Source: Nitrospiraceae bacterium
GTDB taxonomy: Bacteria; Nitrospirota; Thermodesulfovibrionia; UBA6902
Length of the DNA: 58,589 bases
NCBI GenBank assembly: GCA_003599425.1
Contig: QZKC01000046.1
Location: 1 to 58,589, forward strand
Direction: 5' to 3'
Below are positions 42,393-52,863 of the stretch, in pieces. Position numbers and translations under genes: made by a program. The notes under the pieces were generated by a model that had not been told where the DNA came from, made no database searches, and worked only from the letters and a program-made list of their open reading frames with translations. The stretch's first letter is position 1. Every line of letters starts with the position of its first letter.

Positions 42393-42675
42393 AATTCTTC
42401 ATTGTATCCATCTTCTAAATAGTAATTCACCATTTCTATTGAAATAGTTTTTGTAGTAACTTAATCTTTTCCTATGTGTTCACGCAGACTGGATAGGGGA
42501 AAAGCAGATTATGAACTACAAGAGAGAAGTCCCTTTCAGGCTTTTAAAAGAGGGTCAATTCCTGTTTGACTTTGCATGACTGCACTGTTGCTTTTTTTCT
42601 GTTGCGCATTAACACTGTCTTTGCGTATGATATTTTTAATTCTATGAGGAGGATGTCATTTGTAGGAGGGTAATA

Positions 42676-44568
42676 GTGAGTAAGGATTTCGTTGATATTC
42701 AAAAAATAATTCGGCAAGGAATGGAATCCTATTTACAAGAAAGAGGATTTCCTTCTTTGGAAAATGCTAATAAAAAGCAAAGAGCAAAGGCGTTACTTGA
42801 ATATTACACGAAAGATATTGGTGCTTACCTGTACCAATTTGACGAAGATCAAATAGATGAGGGACTCAGATGTGATGGTTCAAGTGACCTAAATATAGAT
42901 TTTGTCTATAAACATGAAGATACTTTTTATATCATACAATCTAAATACAAGAAATCTGGATGTCTTGACCGGGATGAAGTTTCAGGATTTTTTAAAATTC
43001 ATTCGAGGATACTTGATAAAGAATTCTTTGAGATGAATGCTAATGATACAGTGAAGGATATTCTATCTAATTTCAAAAAAAACAGCCCTGTGCATTATAT
43101 TCTGTTAACTAATTGTCAAATTACCGATACTATCCGGAGTCAATTTAATAAAGAACTTCAGGATGAACAAAAACATTATAAGACGCCGCAAATCTCTTGG
43201 GAATTGAAAGGTTTGACAGAGATAAAACAGGATTATAAAACAGCATTGTCATCGGATGAGCCAATTCCAGAGAAAGTAGTAATCCCACTTGAAAGAATTA
43301 CTAATCATTTTACCGATAAAAAAGAATGGTCATATTTAGACCTGACAAACATTCTTGATGAAGATTTACCTTACCAGACAATCCTGTGTACAGTTAAGGG
43401 GATTGTTCTAAAAGAATTGTATAAACAACATAAAGAGAGACTATTTAACTATAACATTAGAGGGTATCTTGGGCAGAATGTAATAAATAAAAGAATTATT
43501 AATACCATTGAGGAAGACCCGAAATCATTTTATCTTTACAATAATGGAATTTCAGCTATTTGTAGTAATCTCTCCCCGGAAGAAACTTCAGGAGGACATG
43601 GCTTGCAAATAATTTGTGATAATTTTCAAATAATAAACGGTGCTCAAACTACATCATGCATCGGGAAATTTAGAGATGATGCGAAACTGAGGGATGTTCG
43701 GGTTCTTCTAAAAATTACAAAATCAGCAGATATTAAAAAAGAAAGTAAGTCTCTAAATAGAAAGATCATTACTAATAATAATAGTCAAACTGTGATAAAA
43801 GCATCAGACTTTAGGTCAAATGATGAAATTCAAATATTTTTAGAGAAAAAATTTTCAACTTATCACTATAAAGTAACTCCGCCCTTCAAAAGGATAATAT
43901 ATATGCCTAAACGTAAAAAAATATCTAAAAGAAGTGATGAGGTGTTTATAAATATGGAAACCTTAGCAAAAATTATTTTTGCTTTTCATTATGTCCCATA
44001 TCCAATATATGCCAACTCAAATATATTGTTTGATACTGATTCTTCAACCAATGGCAAGTACTGGGATATATTCGGTGAGAATGGAGAGGAACTCTGCTTC
44101 TGGCCTGAAGAGAAAGTCAAAGAAGCTGTAGCTATTTCTATTATATGGTTATATGTTTCTGAAAAACTTAAGACAAAAGCAAAGGAATTAACTCTTCAGA
44201 AAAAAGAAGGTACCATCGATTATCTTGCATGTCTTGCAAAATGGCATTATTTATGGGCCTATGGTGATTTAATCAAGAGGCTTTATCCTGATAAAATGAC
44301 TTGGATAGTAAATAGAGTTGTTGATGGAAAGTTATTTTCAAAGGAAAATAACTTCATTGATATTTGGTTTGAGGGTATAACAGAAAAAATAACAGATGTT
44401 CTCGATTCAGCTTATCAAGACTCTAAAGATGAAGAAGATAGTAATGAAGCAGTTTCCAAAGGATTTCAATTCAAAAATTGGTTAAGAAATCAAAAAGCAT
44501 TCGACAAACTTCGTTCAAAATTTAAAAGGGCAAGTACAACAACATTCACTTTAGACAAAGCTGAATAA
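42676..44568 (+). CDS. AIPR-family protein (abortive infection phage resistance-like), probable nuclease
   Basis: GTG start with GGAGG; LFNYNIRGYLGQNVINKRIINTIEEDPKSFYLYNNGISAIC and NFQIINGAQTTSCIG are AIPR hallmarks; N-term SSDLNIDFVYKHEDTFYIIQSKYKK resembles a restriction-endonuclease-like core. Confidence 0.87.
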   Translation: MSKDFVDIQKIIRQGMESYLQERGFPSLENANKKQRAKALLEYYTKDIGAYLYQFDEDQIDEGLRCDGSSDLNIDFVYKHEDTFYIIQSKYKKSGCLDRDEVSGFFKIHSRILDKEFFEMNANDTVKDILSNFKKNSPVHYILLTNCQITDTIRSQFNKELQDEQKHYKTPQISWELKGLTEIKQDYKTALSSDEPIPEKVVIPLERITNHFTDKKEWSYLDLTNILDEDLPYQTILCTVKGIVLKELYKQHKERLFNYNIRGYLGQNVINKRIINTIEEDPKSFYLYNNGISAICSNLSPEETSGGHGLQIICDNFQIINGAQTTSCIGKFRDDAKLRDVRVLLKITKSADIKKESKSLNRKIITNNNSQTVIKASDFRSNDEIQIFLEKKFSTYHYKVTPPFKRIIYMPKRKKISKRSDEVFINMETLAKIIFAFHYVPYPIYANSNILFDTDSSTNGKYWDIFGENGEELCFWPEEKVKEAVAISIIWLYVSEKLKTKAKELTLQKKEGTIDYLACLAKWHYLWAYGDLIKRLYPDKMTWIVNRVVDGKLFSKENNFIDIWFEGITEKITDVLDSAYQDSKDEEDSNEAVSKGFQFKNWLRNQKAFDKLRSKFKRASTTTFTLDKAE

Positions 44569-44676
44569 TTCGAGACATGGTTAATTTGAAATTTGTAACA
44601 CAATCCACTTAAATGAAATGCTTAATGAAGTTGAGTATACTAACAGCCTTTATATATTTTATTTGAAAGGTTACTT

Positions 44677-46218
44677 ATGCACTTTACAGAAAAAATACTC
44701 GTCCTCGACTTCGGTTCACAATATACCCAGCTCATCGCGCGAAGGGTGCGGGAGCAGAAGGTGTACTCTGAAATTTTACCTTATAACGTTTCACTCGAAA
44801 GGATAAAGGAGTTTGCCCCAAAAGGTATAATCCTTTCCGGCGGCCCTTCAAGCGTCTATGACAAGAAAGCGCCATTGCCGGACAAGGGAATATTTGAACT
44901 TGGCATCCCAGTCCTGGGCATATGCTATGGCATGCAGCTCATGGCATACATGCTTGGCGGCAAGGTAGCAAAAGCGGCAAAGAGGGAATACGGGCGTGCT
45001 GAGCTGACAATTGATGATAATTCGGACTTGCTGAAAAAGATGGGAGCAAGGGGAATCGTATGGATGAGTCATGGCGACAAAATAGTGAGACAGCCTAAAG
45101 GCTTCACCCCGATCGCGCATACCGGCAACTCGCCGATCGCTGCAATGGCAAACAAGGACAGAAAATTTTACGCGCTGCAGTTCCATCCTGAGGTTGCTCA
45201 TACGGAAAACGGGACGAAGGTGCTGAAAAACTTTGTATTCAATATCTGCAAATGCAAACCTGAATGGACCATGCAGTCATTCATCGGGACAACGACGAAA
45301 GAGATCAGGGAAAAGGTCGGACGGGACAAGGTCGTGTGCGCTATCAGCGGCGGTGTTGATTCCGCTGTAACGGCTGTACTCATTCACAAAGCCATAGGGA
45401 AACAGCTCACCTGTATCTTTGTTGACAACGGAGTGCTCAGGAAAGGCGAGGCGGACAAAGTGGAAAGCACTTTGAAAAAACATTTCCACATGAACATCGT
45501 CTGTGTTGACGCCTCAAAGAGATTCCTCAAAAAGCTGAAGGGAGTTACCGATCCCGAAAAGAAAAGAAAGATCATCGGCAATGAATTCATTCATGTCTTT
45601 GAGGAAGAGGCAAAGAAGATAAAAGGCGCTAAATATCTTGCACAGGGGACGCTTTATCCTGATGTTATTGAGAGCACGTCATTCAAGGGGCCTTCTGCCA
45701 CGATAAAAAGCCATCACAATGTCGGCGGGCTTCTAAAGGACATGAAACTCAGGCTCATTGAACCCCTCAGGGAGCTTTTCAAGGACGAAGTGCGGGTGCT
45801 TGGAAGGGAACTGGGAATGGCGGATGAGATCATCAGCAGGCATCCCTTTCCCGGCCCCGGGCTTGCGATACGGATTATAGAGGAAGTTACGCAGGAAAGG
45901 GCAGAGATACTCAGGAAGGCTGACGCGATAGTCCTTGAAGAGATAAAAAAGGCGGGACTGTACCATGACATCTGGCAGGCCTTCGCCGTACTGCTTCCCA
46001 TCAAGACAGTCGGCGTCATGGGCGATGAGAGGACCTATGAGAATGTAGTTGCCGTGAGAGCGGTAAAGAGCGTTGACGGCATGACTGCTGACTGGGCGAA
46101 GATCCCCTATGAAGTCCTCGGCATCATCTCCAACAGGATAATCAATGAAGTAAAAGGCATCAACAGGGTAGTGTTCGACATCAGTTCAAAGCCTCCAAGC
46201 ACGATAGAGTGGGAGTGA
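44677..46218 (+). CDS. guaA: GMP synthase (glutamine-hydrolysing)
   Basis: [58 protein letters not shown]. Confidence 0.98.
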   Translation: MHFTEKILVLDFGSQYTQLIARRVREQKVYSEILPYNVSLERIKEFAPKGIILSGGPSSVYDKKAPLPDKGIFELGIPVLGICYGMQLMAYMLGGKVAKAAKREYGRAELTIDDNSDLLKKMGARGIVWMSHGDKIVRQPKGFTPIAHTGNSPIAAMANKDRKFYALQFHPEVAHTENGTKVLKNFVFNICKCKPEWTMQSFIGTTTKEIREKVGRDKVVCAISGGVDSAVTAVLIHKAIGKQLTCIFVDNGVLRKGEADKVESTLKKHFHMNIVCVDASKRFLKKLKGVTDPEKKRKIIGNEFIHVFEEEAKKIKGAKYLAQGTLYPDVIESTSFKGPSATIKSHHNVGGLLKDMKLRLIEPLRELFKDEVRVLGRELGMADEIISRHPFPGPGLAIRIIEEVTQERAEILRKADAIVLEEIKKAGLYHDIWQAFAVLLPIKTVGVMGDERTYENVVAVRAVKSVDGMTADWAKIPYEVLGIISNRIINEVKGINRVVFDISSKPPSTIEWE

Positions 46219-46370
46219 GGGGCTTCATTTTTCCTTCACAGTTATTGTGTATAAAACATCCCAAAAAGAAACGCAAAGAGGAGGTGAAATACTGAACTCT
46301 TGCAGAGTCTGCTGAAACGTGATATATACTCGTTATAAAAATCTACCAATAATCCCTTAAGGAGGATAGC

Positions 46371-46787
46371 ATGAAGAAAATACTTTCAATATTTATGGTT
46401 CTTGCGGTTCTGACATTGGCGGTCGGCTGTACGCAGTACCATGCACGGGGAGCAGGTGTAGGCGGTGCGGTCGGAGGCGCGGCAGGAGTGTTGCTTGACA
46501 AAAAGAACCGTTGGCGCGGCGGAGTGATCGGAGCTGTGCTTGGCGCGATTGCGGGAGCTTCCCTGACAGAGGTGTCGATGCAGGCTTCTCAGGAAGCAGC
46601 GCGGCAGAACAGGCCTGTAGAGTACAGGACAACTGATGGACGGGGACAGGTTCAGGCATATCCGCTCGACTATAATGCAGAGACGAAATGTCATAAGGTT
46701 CAGGAGCGGGTGTGGGAGGACGGAAAACTCATTAAGGATGAGATTAAGGAAGTATGCGAGGGGCACAAGACCGAACAGAAATATTAA
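46371..46787 (+). CDS. Glycine-zipper lipoprotein
   Basis: Lipobox LTLAVGC; GAGVGGAVGGAAGVLLDKKNRWRGGVIGAVLGAIAGASLTEV. Confidence 0.8.
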   Translation: MKKILSIFMVLAVLTLAVGCTQYHARGAGVGGAVGGAAGVLLDKKNRWRGGVIGAVLGAIAGASLTEVSMQASQEAARQNRPVEYRTTDGRGQVQAYPLDYNAETKCHKVQERVWEDGKLIKDEIKEVCEGHKTEQKY

Positions 46788-46819
46788 CGCTGGATAATTA
46801 GAAGAAGGTAATTGGTTCG

Positions 46820-46854
46820 AAAGGGCTGCTGTAACGCAGCCCTTTTTCTTTTTC
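46820..46854 (+). terminator. Rho-independent terminator
   Basis: AAAGGGCTGC-TGTAAC-GCAGCCCTTTTTCTTTTT. Confidence 0.92.
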
Positions 46855-46908
46855 AGGGGTCATTATGATAATATTAATGGCTTTATCAGGACGCAGATTT
46901 AACTGAAA

Positions 46909-47004
46909 CAGACCAAGAGAACACAGAACAAAGAACACAGACGTAACAAAAAAAAACTATTTCTATTTACTGGTCTGTTATCTGTGTTCTGCTGTCTGTT
47001 TTTT
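46909..47004. repeat. Second copy of the 'aacacagaaca/ctgtgttctg' inverted-repeat family
   Basis: cagacca (46909-46915)/tggtctg (46971-46977), aacacagaac.../...tctgtgttctg; same word as 3626..3695. Confidence 0.75.
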
Positions 47005-47022
47005 CTGCACCAAATATATTAT

Positions 47023-47748
47023 ATGGAAGAACGGCTACAGAAAATTCTGGCTAAATGCGGCATCGCTTCCCGGCGAAAGGCCGAGGAGATGATACTTGAA
47101 GGCATGGTGACCGTAAACGGCGCTCCAGCTGCACTTGGTATGAAGGCAGATCTTGAGAGAGACCACATCAAGGTCAAAGGCAAGCTTATACGCACTCCTG
47201 AACGAAAGGTATACCTGATCCTGAACAAGCCGGAAAAATGCCTTACGACCATGTCTGATTCAGAAGGACGGACGACCGTGAAAGACTTTCTGAAAGGGGT
47301 CAAGGGACATGTCTTTCCGGTTGGACGGCTTGATTATAATACCGAAGGCTTGCTCATTATGACCAATGACGGAGATATGGCTAATGCCATACTTCATCCC
47401 AGCCGCAAGATACCGAAAACATATCTTCTTAAAGTTGACGGGCTTATCGAAGAAAAAGAGATAAAAAAACTGGAGGACGGCGTCAGGCTTGATGACGGTG
47501 TGACAGCTCCGGCAAAAATAAAAAAGGTCAGGAAGACAGAAGCCAACTCATGGCTTGAAATGACCATTTATGAAGGCAGGAAAAGACAGATCAGGAGGAT
47601 GATGGAAAGGGTAGGCCATTCTGTTATCAAACTGAAGAGGATAAGGATAAACGGCATCTCTCTGGGCAGAATGGAACCGGGCGCCTTCCGGTATCTGAAG
47701 CCTGAAGAGGTAAAAAAGTTGAAGAAGGAAGTCGGAGTTAATAATTAA
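47023..47748 (+). CDS. Pseudouridine synthase, RsuA/RluB family
   Basis: MEERLQKILAKCGIASRRKAEEMILEGMVTVNG S4 domain; GRLDYNTEGLLIMTNDG. Confidence 0.93.
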   Translation: MEERLQKILAKCGIASRRKAEEMILEGMVTVNGAPAALGMKADLERDHIKVKGKLIRTPERKVYLILNKPEKCLTTMSDSEGRTTVKDFLKGVKGHVFPVGRLDYNTEGLLIMTNDGDMANAILHPSRKIPKTYLLKVDGLIEEKEIKKLEDGVRLDDGVTAPAKIKKVRKTEANSWLEMTIYEGRKRQIRRMMERVGHSVIKLKRIRINGISLGRMEPGAFRYLKPEEVKKLKKEVGVNN

Positions 47749-47773
47749 TGTTTGTGCGGCAGTGCCCTGAAAA

Positions 47774-47842
47774 TGTCATTCCGGCTTGTCCGGAATCTTT
47801 CCGGGAATAAAAGGAAGGATTCCCGACGTGGCGGGAATGACA
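47774..47842. repeat. Intergenic 'gtcattcc ... ggaatgac' inverted repeat
   Basis: tgtcattccggcttgtccggaat ... attcccgacgtggcgggaatgaca. Confidence 0.8.
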
Positions 47843-47870
47843 ACATAATAGGAAATAAAAGGTACAATCT

Positions 47871-49664
47871 ATGCTGAGAGATAAATATTGCAGTGAGGTC
47901 ACCGAAAAAGACCTTGGAACACATCTATCGGTTGCCGGGTGGGCGAATAAATGGCGTGACCACGGTGGTGTTATTTTTATAGATGTACGCGACAGAAGCG
48001 GTATTGTGCAGGTAGTATTCAATCCTGAGATCAATCCCGACATTCATCAGCGAGCGCACAAGGTACGGAATGAATATGTCCTGCAGGTGAAAGGTGAAGT
48101 GAGGAAAAGGCCTGAAGGGACCGAGAACCCTTCCATTCCGACAGGAAAGGTGGAGATCATTGCGAATGAGCTGACAATATTAAGTGACTGCAAACCGCTT
48201 CCCTTCATGATCGAGGATGAGACAGACGCATCCGAGTTTTTGCGGTACAAGCACAGGTATCTCGACCTGAGAAGGCCTGTGATACAACGCAATATGATAA
48301 TCAGGCACAGGGCCGCAAAGGCCTTCCGTGAATATCTCGACTCACACGGGTTTCTTGAAATAGAGACCCCGATGCTTACGAAAAGCACGCCTGAAGGCGC
48401 GCGTGATTACCTCGTGCCGAGCAGGACCAACCCCGGACACTTTTTTGCGCTCCCGCAGTCACCGCAGATATTCAAGCAGATATTGATGGTATCAGGGCTT
48501 GAAAGGTACTATCAGATCGTTAAATGCTTTCGGGACGAAGACCTCCGCGCTGACAGGCAGCCTGAATTCACTCAGGTTGATATGGAGATGTCGTTCATTA
48601 ACCGGGAGGACATCATATCTGTTGTCGAGGGGATGATACAAAAGGTCTTTACAGATACTATTGGGGCGAAGATTCAGACGCCGTTTCAAATACTTCCCTA
48701 TCATGAGGCAATGGACCGGTTCGGCTGCGATAAACCGGATCTGAGATTTTCGCTCGAACTGAAAAATGTGAGCGATATTGTAAGGGATTCATCGTTCAAG
48801 GTATTCCTCGATACCATTTCAAATGGCGGCATTGTAAAAGGCATAAATGCAAAGGGGCTTGCGGGATACTCCAGAAAGGAACTTGACGACCTCACCAAAG
48901 AGGTGCAGGGTTACGGAGCAAAGGGGCTTGCCTGGATAAAGATCAGGAATGGTTTTGAATCCCCGATCGCCAAATTCTTCCCCGAACAACTCTTAAAGGC
49001 AATAGCTGAACGGTTAGAGGCAATGGATGGCGACCTCCTGCTTTTTGTTGCTGACAAAGAGAAGGTTGCCAATGACTGCCTTTCCAGATTGAGGAACGAA
49101 CTGGCTAAAAGACTGGGCCTGATAAAGGATGGCAGTTACACTTTTGCGTGGATAACGGATTTCCCTCTCTTTGAATGGAATGATGAAGAGAAAAGATATG
49201 AAGCCATGCATCACCCCTTCACCAGCCCCATGGAAGAAGATATGGAAAAATTTATGTCTGTGGACCAACTCGATGTAGGGGCAAGGCGCGCCTTGCCCTT
49301 ACTGCGCGCCCAGGCTTATGACATTATATTGAACGGCTATGAAATAGGAGGCGGGAGCATTCGTATTCACCGAAAGGATGTACAGGACCGGATGTTCCAG
49401 CTTTTGAATATCACCCCTGAAGAGGCGAATGAGAAATTCGGCTTTCTCCTTGAGGCGCTCGAATATGGCGCACCCCCGCACGGAGGCATTGCCCTTGGCC
49501 TTGACAGGCTTGTCATGATACTTACAGGCGCCCAGTCAATAAGGGACGTCATTGCATTCCCCAAAACTCAGAAGGCTATCTGTCCCCTGAGCAACGCCCC
49601 GTCCGAAGTCGATCCAAAGCAACTCAAGGATTTGAGTATTAAACTTGATCCGGATCTTCTGTAA
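47871..49664 (+). CDS. aspS: Aspartyl-tRNA synthetase
   Basis: Class II motifs; [32 protein letters not shown]-type C-term [11 protein letters not shown]. Confidence 0.97.
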   Translation: MLRDKYCSEVTEKDLGTHLSVAGWANKWRDHGGVIFIDVRDRSGIVQVVFNPEINPDIHQRAHKVRNEYVLQVKGEVRKRPEGTENPSIPTGKVEIIANELTILSDCKPLPFMIEDETDASEFLRYKHRYLDLRRPVIQRNMIIRHRAAKAFREYLDSHGFLEIETPMLTKSTPEGARDYLVPSRTNPGHFFALPQSPQIFKQILMVSGLERYYQIVKCFRDEDLRADRQPEFTQVDMEMSFINREDIISVVEGMIQKVFTDTIGAKIQTPFQILPYHEAMDRFGCDKPDLRFSLELKNVSDIVRDSSFKVFLDTISNGGIVKGINAKGLAGYSRKELDDLTKEVQGYGAKGLAWIKIRNGFESPIAKFFPEQLLKAIAERLEAMDGDLLLFVADKEKVANDCLSRLRNELAKRLGLIKDGSYTFAWITDFPLFEWNDEEKRYEAMHHPFTSPMEEDMEKFMSVDQLDVGARRALPLLRAQAYDIILNGYEIGGGSIRIHRKDVQDRMFQLLNITPEEANEKFGFLLEALEYGAPPHGGIALGLDRLVMILTGAQSIRDVIAFPKTQKAICPLSNAPSEVDPKQLKDLSIKLDPDLL

Positions 49665-49801
49665 GCTGAAAGCTGATAGCTGGCAGCTAATCTCTTTGTG
49701 CCTCTGTGCCTCTGAACCTTTGTGCCTTCTTTGGGTTATTGACGAGTTATGAGAAATGTGATAAGTAGAATACAGATGTTGTCAAATACAGGGGGATTTT
49801 T

Positions 49802-50071
49802 ATGGAAACATGGCAGAGCGGAGAGATCATGGAACATGAAGATGAAAAAATACTCGCGGAAAAATATGCGCTCAGGTTTGGACAGATCGCGGTTGACAAG
49901 GGATTTGTCTCCTCGGAGCAGGTAAGGCAAGCACTTGATATACAGATGTCTGTTGTTAATGCTTCAAGACTGAGGCCCCACAAGCTTATCGGAGAGATCC
50001 TCTTTGAAAAAGGCTGGATGACCATGAAGCAGATCGAGAATGTCCTGGCCGAGATATTTAGGGATAAATAG
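49802..50071 (+). CDS. Small protein related to MshEN/GspE N-terminal-like domain
   Basis: RFGQIAVDKGFVSSEQVRQALDIQ...HKLIGEILFEKGWMTMKQIENVLAEIF pattern. Confidence 0.55.
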   Translation: METWQSGEIMEHEDEKILAEKYALRFGQIAVDKGFVSSEQVRQALDIQMSVVNASRLRPHKLIGEILFEKGWMTMKQIENVLAEIFRDK

Positions 50072-50225
50072 CCTCCCTTAGTCCCCATTGAATCATTAAA
50101 TATTGATATTTGAACAGGCAAGGTGAATTTCTGCGCAATATTGTCTAACCGTTTGAAATTACATGTTAATTAAGCTATTCCTTCAATAAATAAGCAAAAA
50201 TTATAAATTAATTTAAATTTTTATA

Positions 50226-50255
50226 TTGACTCACTTGTGAGGTCTTTCATATTAT
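50226..50255 (+). promoter_or_regulatory. Candidate sigma-70 promoter with AT-rich UP-like region, upstream of adk
   Basis: TTGACT (50226-50231), 18-nt spacer, TATTAT (50250-50255); preceded by A/T tract aaaaattataaattaatttaaattttta. Confidence 0.5.
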
Positions 50256-50382
50256 AGTTACTCGTTAACTCTGTAATTCTTGCAATTACTTACGGATTGA
50301 TACCCTTTTAAAGAATATTCTTCACTAATTTCATTGAAGAAAATTGGTATGGCATCCTATCTATTATGAAAAGGAGATACGC

Positions 50383-51027
50383 ATGAAACTTGTTTTGTTG
50401 GGAGCCCCGGGAGCCGGGAAAGGCACTCAGGCAAAGAAACTTATTGAAAAATATGGCATACCCCAGATCTCTACCGGAGATATCCTCAGAAAGGCCGTTG
50501 CAGACGGCACCCCCCTTGGCAAAGAAGCAAAATCATATATGGACAAAGGCGAGCTTGTTCCTGACTCTGTTGTAATTGGGCTGGTGAAAGAAAGGCTCGC
50601 ACAGGATGACTGCAAAAAAGGATATATCCTTGACGGCTTTCCGAGAAATACGTCCCAGGCAGAGACTCTCGACAAGGTGCTTTCCGGAATGAACGCATCT
50701 CTTGATGTAGCGCTCAGTGTTGACGTTGACAAGGACGACCTCATGAAGAGGCTCACCGGCAGGAGGACCTGCAAGGGCTGCCAGCAGATGTACAATGTTC
50801 ATTTTTCACCCTCAAAGGTGGACGGCAAGTGCGACAAGTGCGGCGGCGAGCTCTATCAGAGGGATGATGACAAAGAAGCGACCATCAAGAACAGGCTTGA
50901 CGTATATGAAAAGGCAACTGCGCCACTTATCGAGTATTACAGCAGGAAGGGCATTCTCAAGTCTGTCATGGGCGTGGGAAACATAGATCAGATTTTCAGC
51001 AAAATTTGCTCCATACTTGGAAATTAA
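50383..51027 (+). CDS. adk: Adenylate kinase (zinc LID type)
   Basis: MKLVLLGAPGAGKGTQAKKL; LID CKGCQQMYNVHFSPSKVDGKCDKCGG (Cys4). Confidence 0.97.
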   Translation: MKLVLLGAPGAGKGTQAKKLIEKYGIPQISTGDILRKAVADGTPLGKEAKSYMDKGELVPDSVVIGLVKERLAQDDCKKGYILDGFPRNTSQAETLDKVLSGMNASLDVALSVDVDKDDLMKRLTGRRTCKGCQQMYNVHFSPSKVDGKCDKCGGELYQRDDDKEATIKNRLDVYEKATAPLIEYYSRKGILKSVMGVGNIDQIFSKICSILGN

Positions 51028-51069
51028 AATACAGCACGTTACTGAAATAACACTTTTAAGGAGGAAGAA

Positions 51070-52284
51070 ATGGCATTAGTCAATCCACATGGAAAAGAGA
51101 AGAAGCTTAAACCCCTTCTTCTCCAAGGCAAGGCACTTGAAGAAGCAAAGGCAAAGGCAAAATCCCTTACACAGGTCAGAATGAGCTCACGGGAAACAGG
51201 CGACCTCATCATGCTTGGTATCGGAGGTTTTACACCGCTTGAAGGCTTTATGACCAAGGCTGACTGGCAGGGCGTCTGCGATAAATATACAATGGCAGAC
51301 GGAACGTTCTGGCCGATACCGATCACGCTCTCAACGACAAAGGGACAGGCAGACAGTATCAAGATTGGAGAAGAGATCGCCCTTGTTGACGAGGAGAGCG
51401 GCGAGACAATGGGACTTATGACAGTGAAAGAGAAATACACGATCGACAAGGCACATGAATGCCAGAAGGTGTTTTGGACAACAGACACCGAGCATCCCGG
51501 AGTCGCAAAGGTCATGGCGCAGGGAGACGTTAACCTTGCAGGACCGGTAAAGGTACTGAGCCAGGGCAAATTCCCCGAGGAGTATCCCGGCGTATATCAG
51601 ACACCTGCAGAGTCAAGGAAGTTCTTTGAAGAAAAAGGCTGGTCCACCGTGGCAGCGTTCCAGACTCGTAACCCGATGCACCGTTCCCATGAATACCTCA
51701 CCAAGATCGCTATCGAGATCTGCGACGGCGTCTATATTCACATGCTTTTAGGAAAACTGAAAGCAGGCGACATCCCTGCTGATGTAAGGCAGAATGCTAT
51801 CGACGCACTTACAGCTAATTATTACGTTAAAGATTCCATAATGGTCGGAGGGTATCCTCTTGACATGAGATACGCAGGCCCGAGAGAGGCGCTACTTCAC
51901 GCACTCTTCAGACAGAACTACGGCTGCAGCCATCTTATCGTGGGCCGCGACCACGCAGGCGTCGGCGATTATTACGGGCCATTCGATGCTCATAAGATCT
52001 TTGACGAGATCCCGAAGGGCGCGCTCGAGACCCAGCCCCTTAAGATCGACTGGACCTTCTGGTGCCACAAGTGCGACGGCATGGCATCAATGAAGACCTG
52101 CCCGCATGGCAAGGAAGACAGGCTCATCCTCAGCGGTACCAAACTGAGAAAGATGCTTTCCGAGGGTGAGGAAGTATCTGACAAGTTCAGCAGGCCTGAA
52201 GTGCTTAAAATACTGAGGGCATATTATGAAGGCCTGAGTGAAAAAGTTGAAATAAAAATGCACAAGCATGCAGAAGGTGGATAG
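51070..52284 (+). CDS. sat: Sulfate adenylyltransferase (ATP sulfurylase)
   Basis: [29 protein letters not shown]. Confidence 0.97.
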   Translation: MALVNPHGKEKKLKPLLLQGKALEEAKAKAKSLTQVRMSSRETGDLIMLGIGGFTPLEGFMTKADWQGVCDKYTMADGTFWPIPITLSTTKGQADSIKIGEEIALVDEESGETMGLMTVKEKYTIDKAHECQKVFWTTDTEHPGVAKVMAQGDVNLAGPVKVLSQGKFPEEYPGVYQTPAESRKFFEEKGWSTVAAFQTRNPMHRSHEYLTKIAIEICDGVYIHMLLGKLKAGDIPADVRQNAIDALTANYYVKDSIMVGGYPLDMRYAGPREALLHALFRQNYGCSHLIVGRDHAGVGDYYGPFDAHKIFDEIPKGALETQPLKIDWTFWCHKCDGMASMKTCPHGKEDRLILSGTKLRKMLSEGEEVSDKFSRPEVLKILRAYYEGLSEKVEIKMHKHAEGG

Positions 52285-52425
52285 AAGGCAGACAAGCATA
52301 CTGCTTTCTTTCGAGAGGGCATCTCTATATTGAAAGGAGGTGTTGAGCAGTTTTTGATTCATAAACAAACGGCAATAACTGAGCTTATGTTTAAGCTTAA
52401 AACACTAAAAAGGAGGTAACTTAGG

Positions 52426-52845
52426 ATGCCAAGTTTTGTAATCACAGAAAAATGCGACGGCTGTAAAGCACAGGACAAGACAGCATGTCAGTACATCTGC
52501 CCCAATGACCTCATGGCCCTGAACAGGGATCTCATGAAGGCATACAATCAGGAGCCGGATCAGTGCTGGGAGTGCTACAACTGCGTAAAGATCTGCCCCC
52601 AGCAGGCGATCGAAGTCAGAGGCTATCAGGATTTCAACCCGATCGGAGGCAATGTCATTCCGATGAGGGGTACCGACTCCATCATGTGGACGGTAAAATT
52701 CAGGAACGGGATACTGAAGAGATTCAAATTCCCGATCAGGACCACCGCAGAAGGTTCGGTTGATCCCTATGCAGGGAAGCCGGAGCCGGATTTCTCAAAA
52801 TTAAAAGCATCTGGCTTCTTCAATTACGAAGCCAGACAAGCATAA
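52426..52845 (+). CDS. aprB: Adenylylsulfate reductase subunit beta
   Basis: MPSFVITEKCDGCKAQDKTACQYICPNDLMALN...CWECYNCVKICPQQAIEVRGY. Confidence 0.97.
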   Translation: MPSFVITEKCDGCKAQDKTACQYICPNDLMALNRDLMKAYNQEPDQCWECYNCVKICPQQAIEVRGYQDFNPIGGNVIPMRGTDSIMWTVKFRNGILKRFKFPIRTTAEGSVDPYAGKPEPDFSKLKASGFFNYEARQA

Positions 52846-52863
52846 GAAGGAGGAAAGATAACC

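Noticed and set aside
42510-42578. 22-codon ORF (MNYKREVPFRLLKEGQFLFDFA) upstream of the AIPR gene
   Set aside because: Too short and without a convincing ribosome-binding site; mentioned only as a possible leader peptide.
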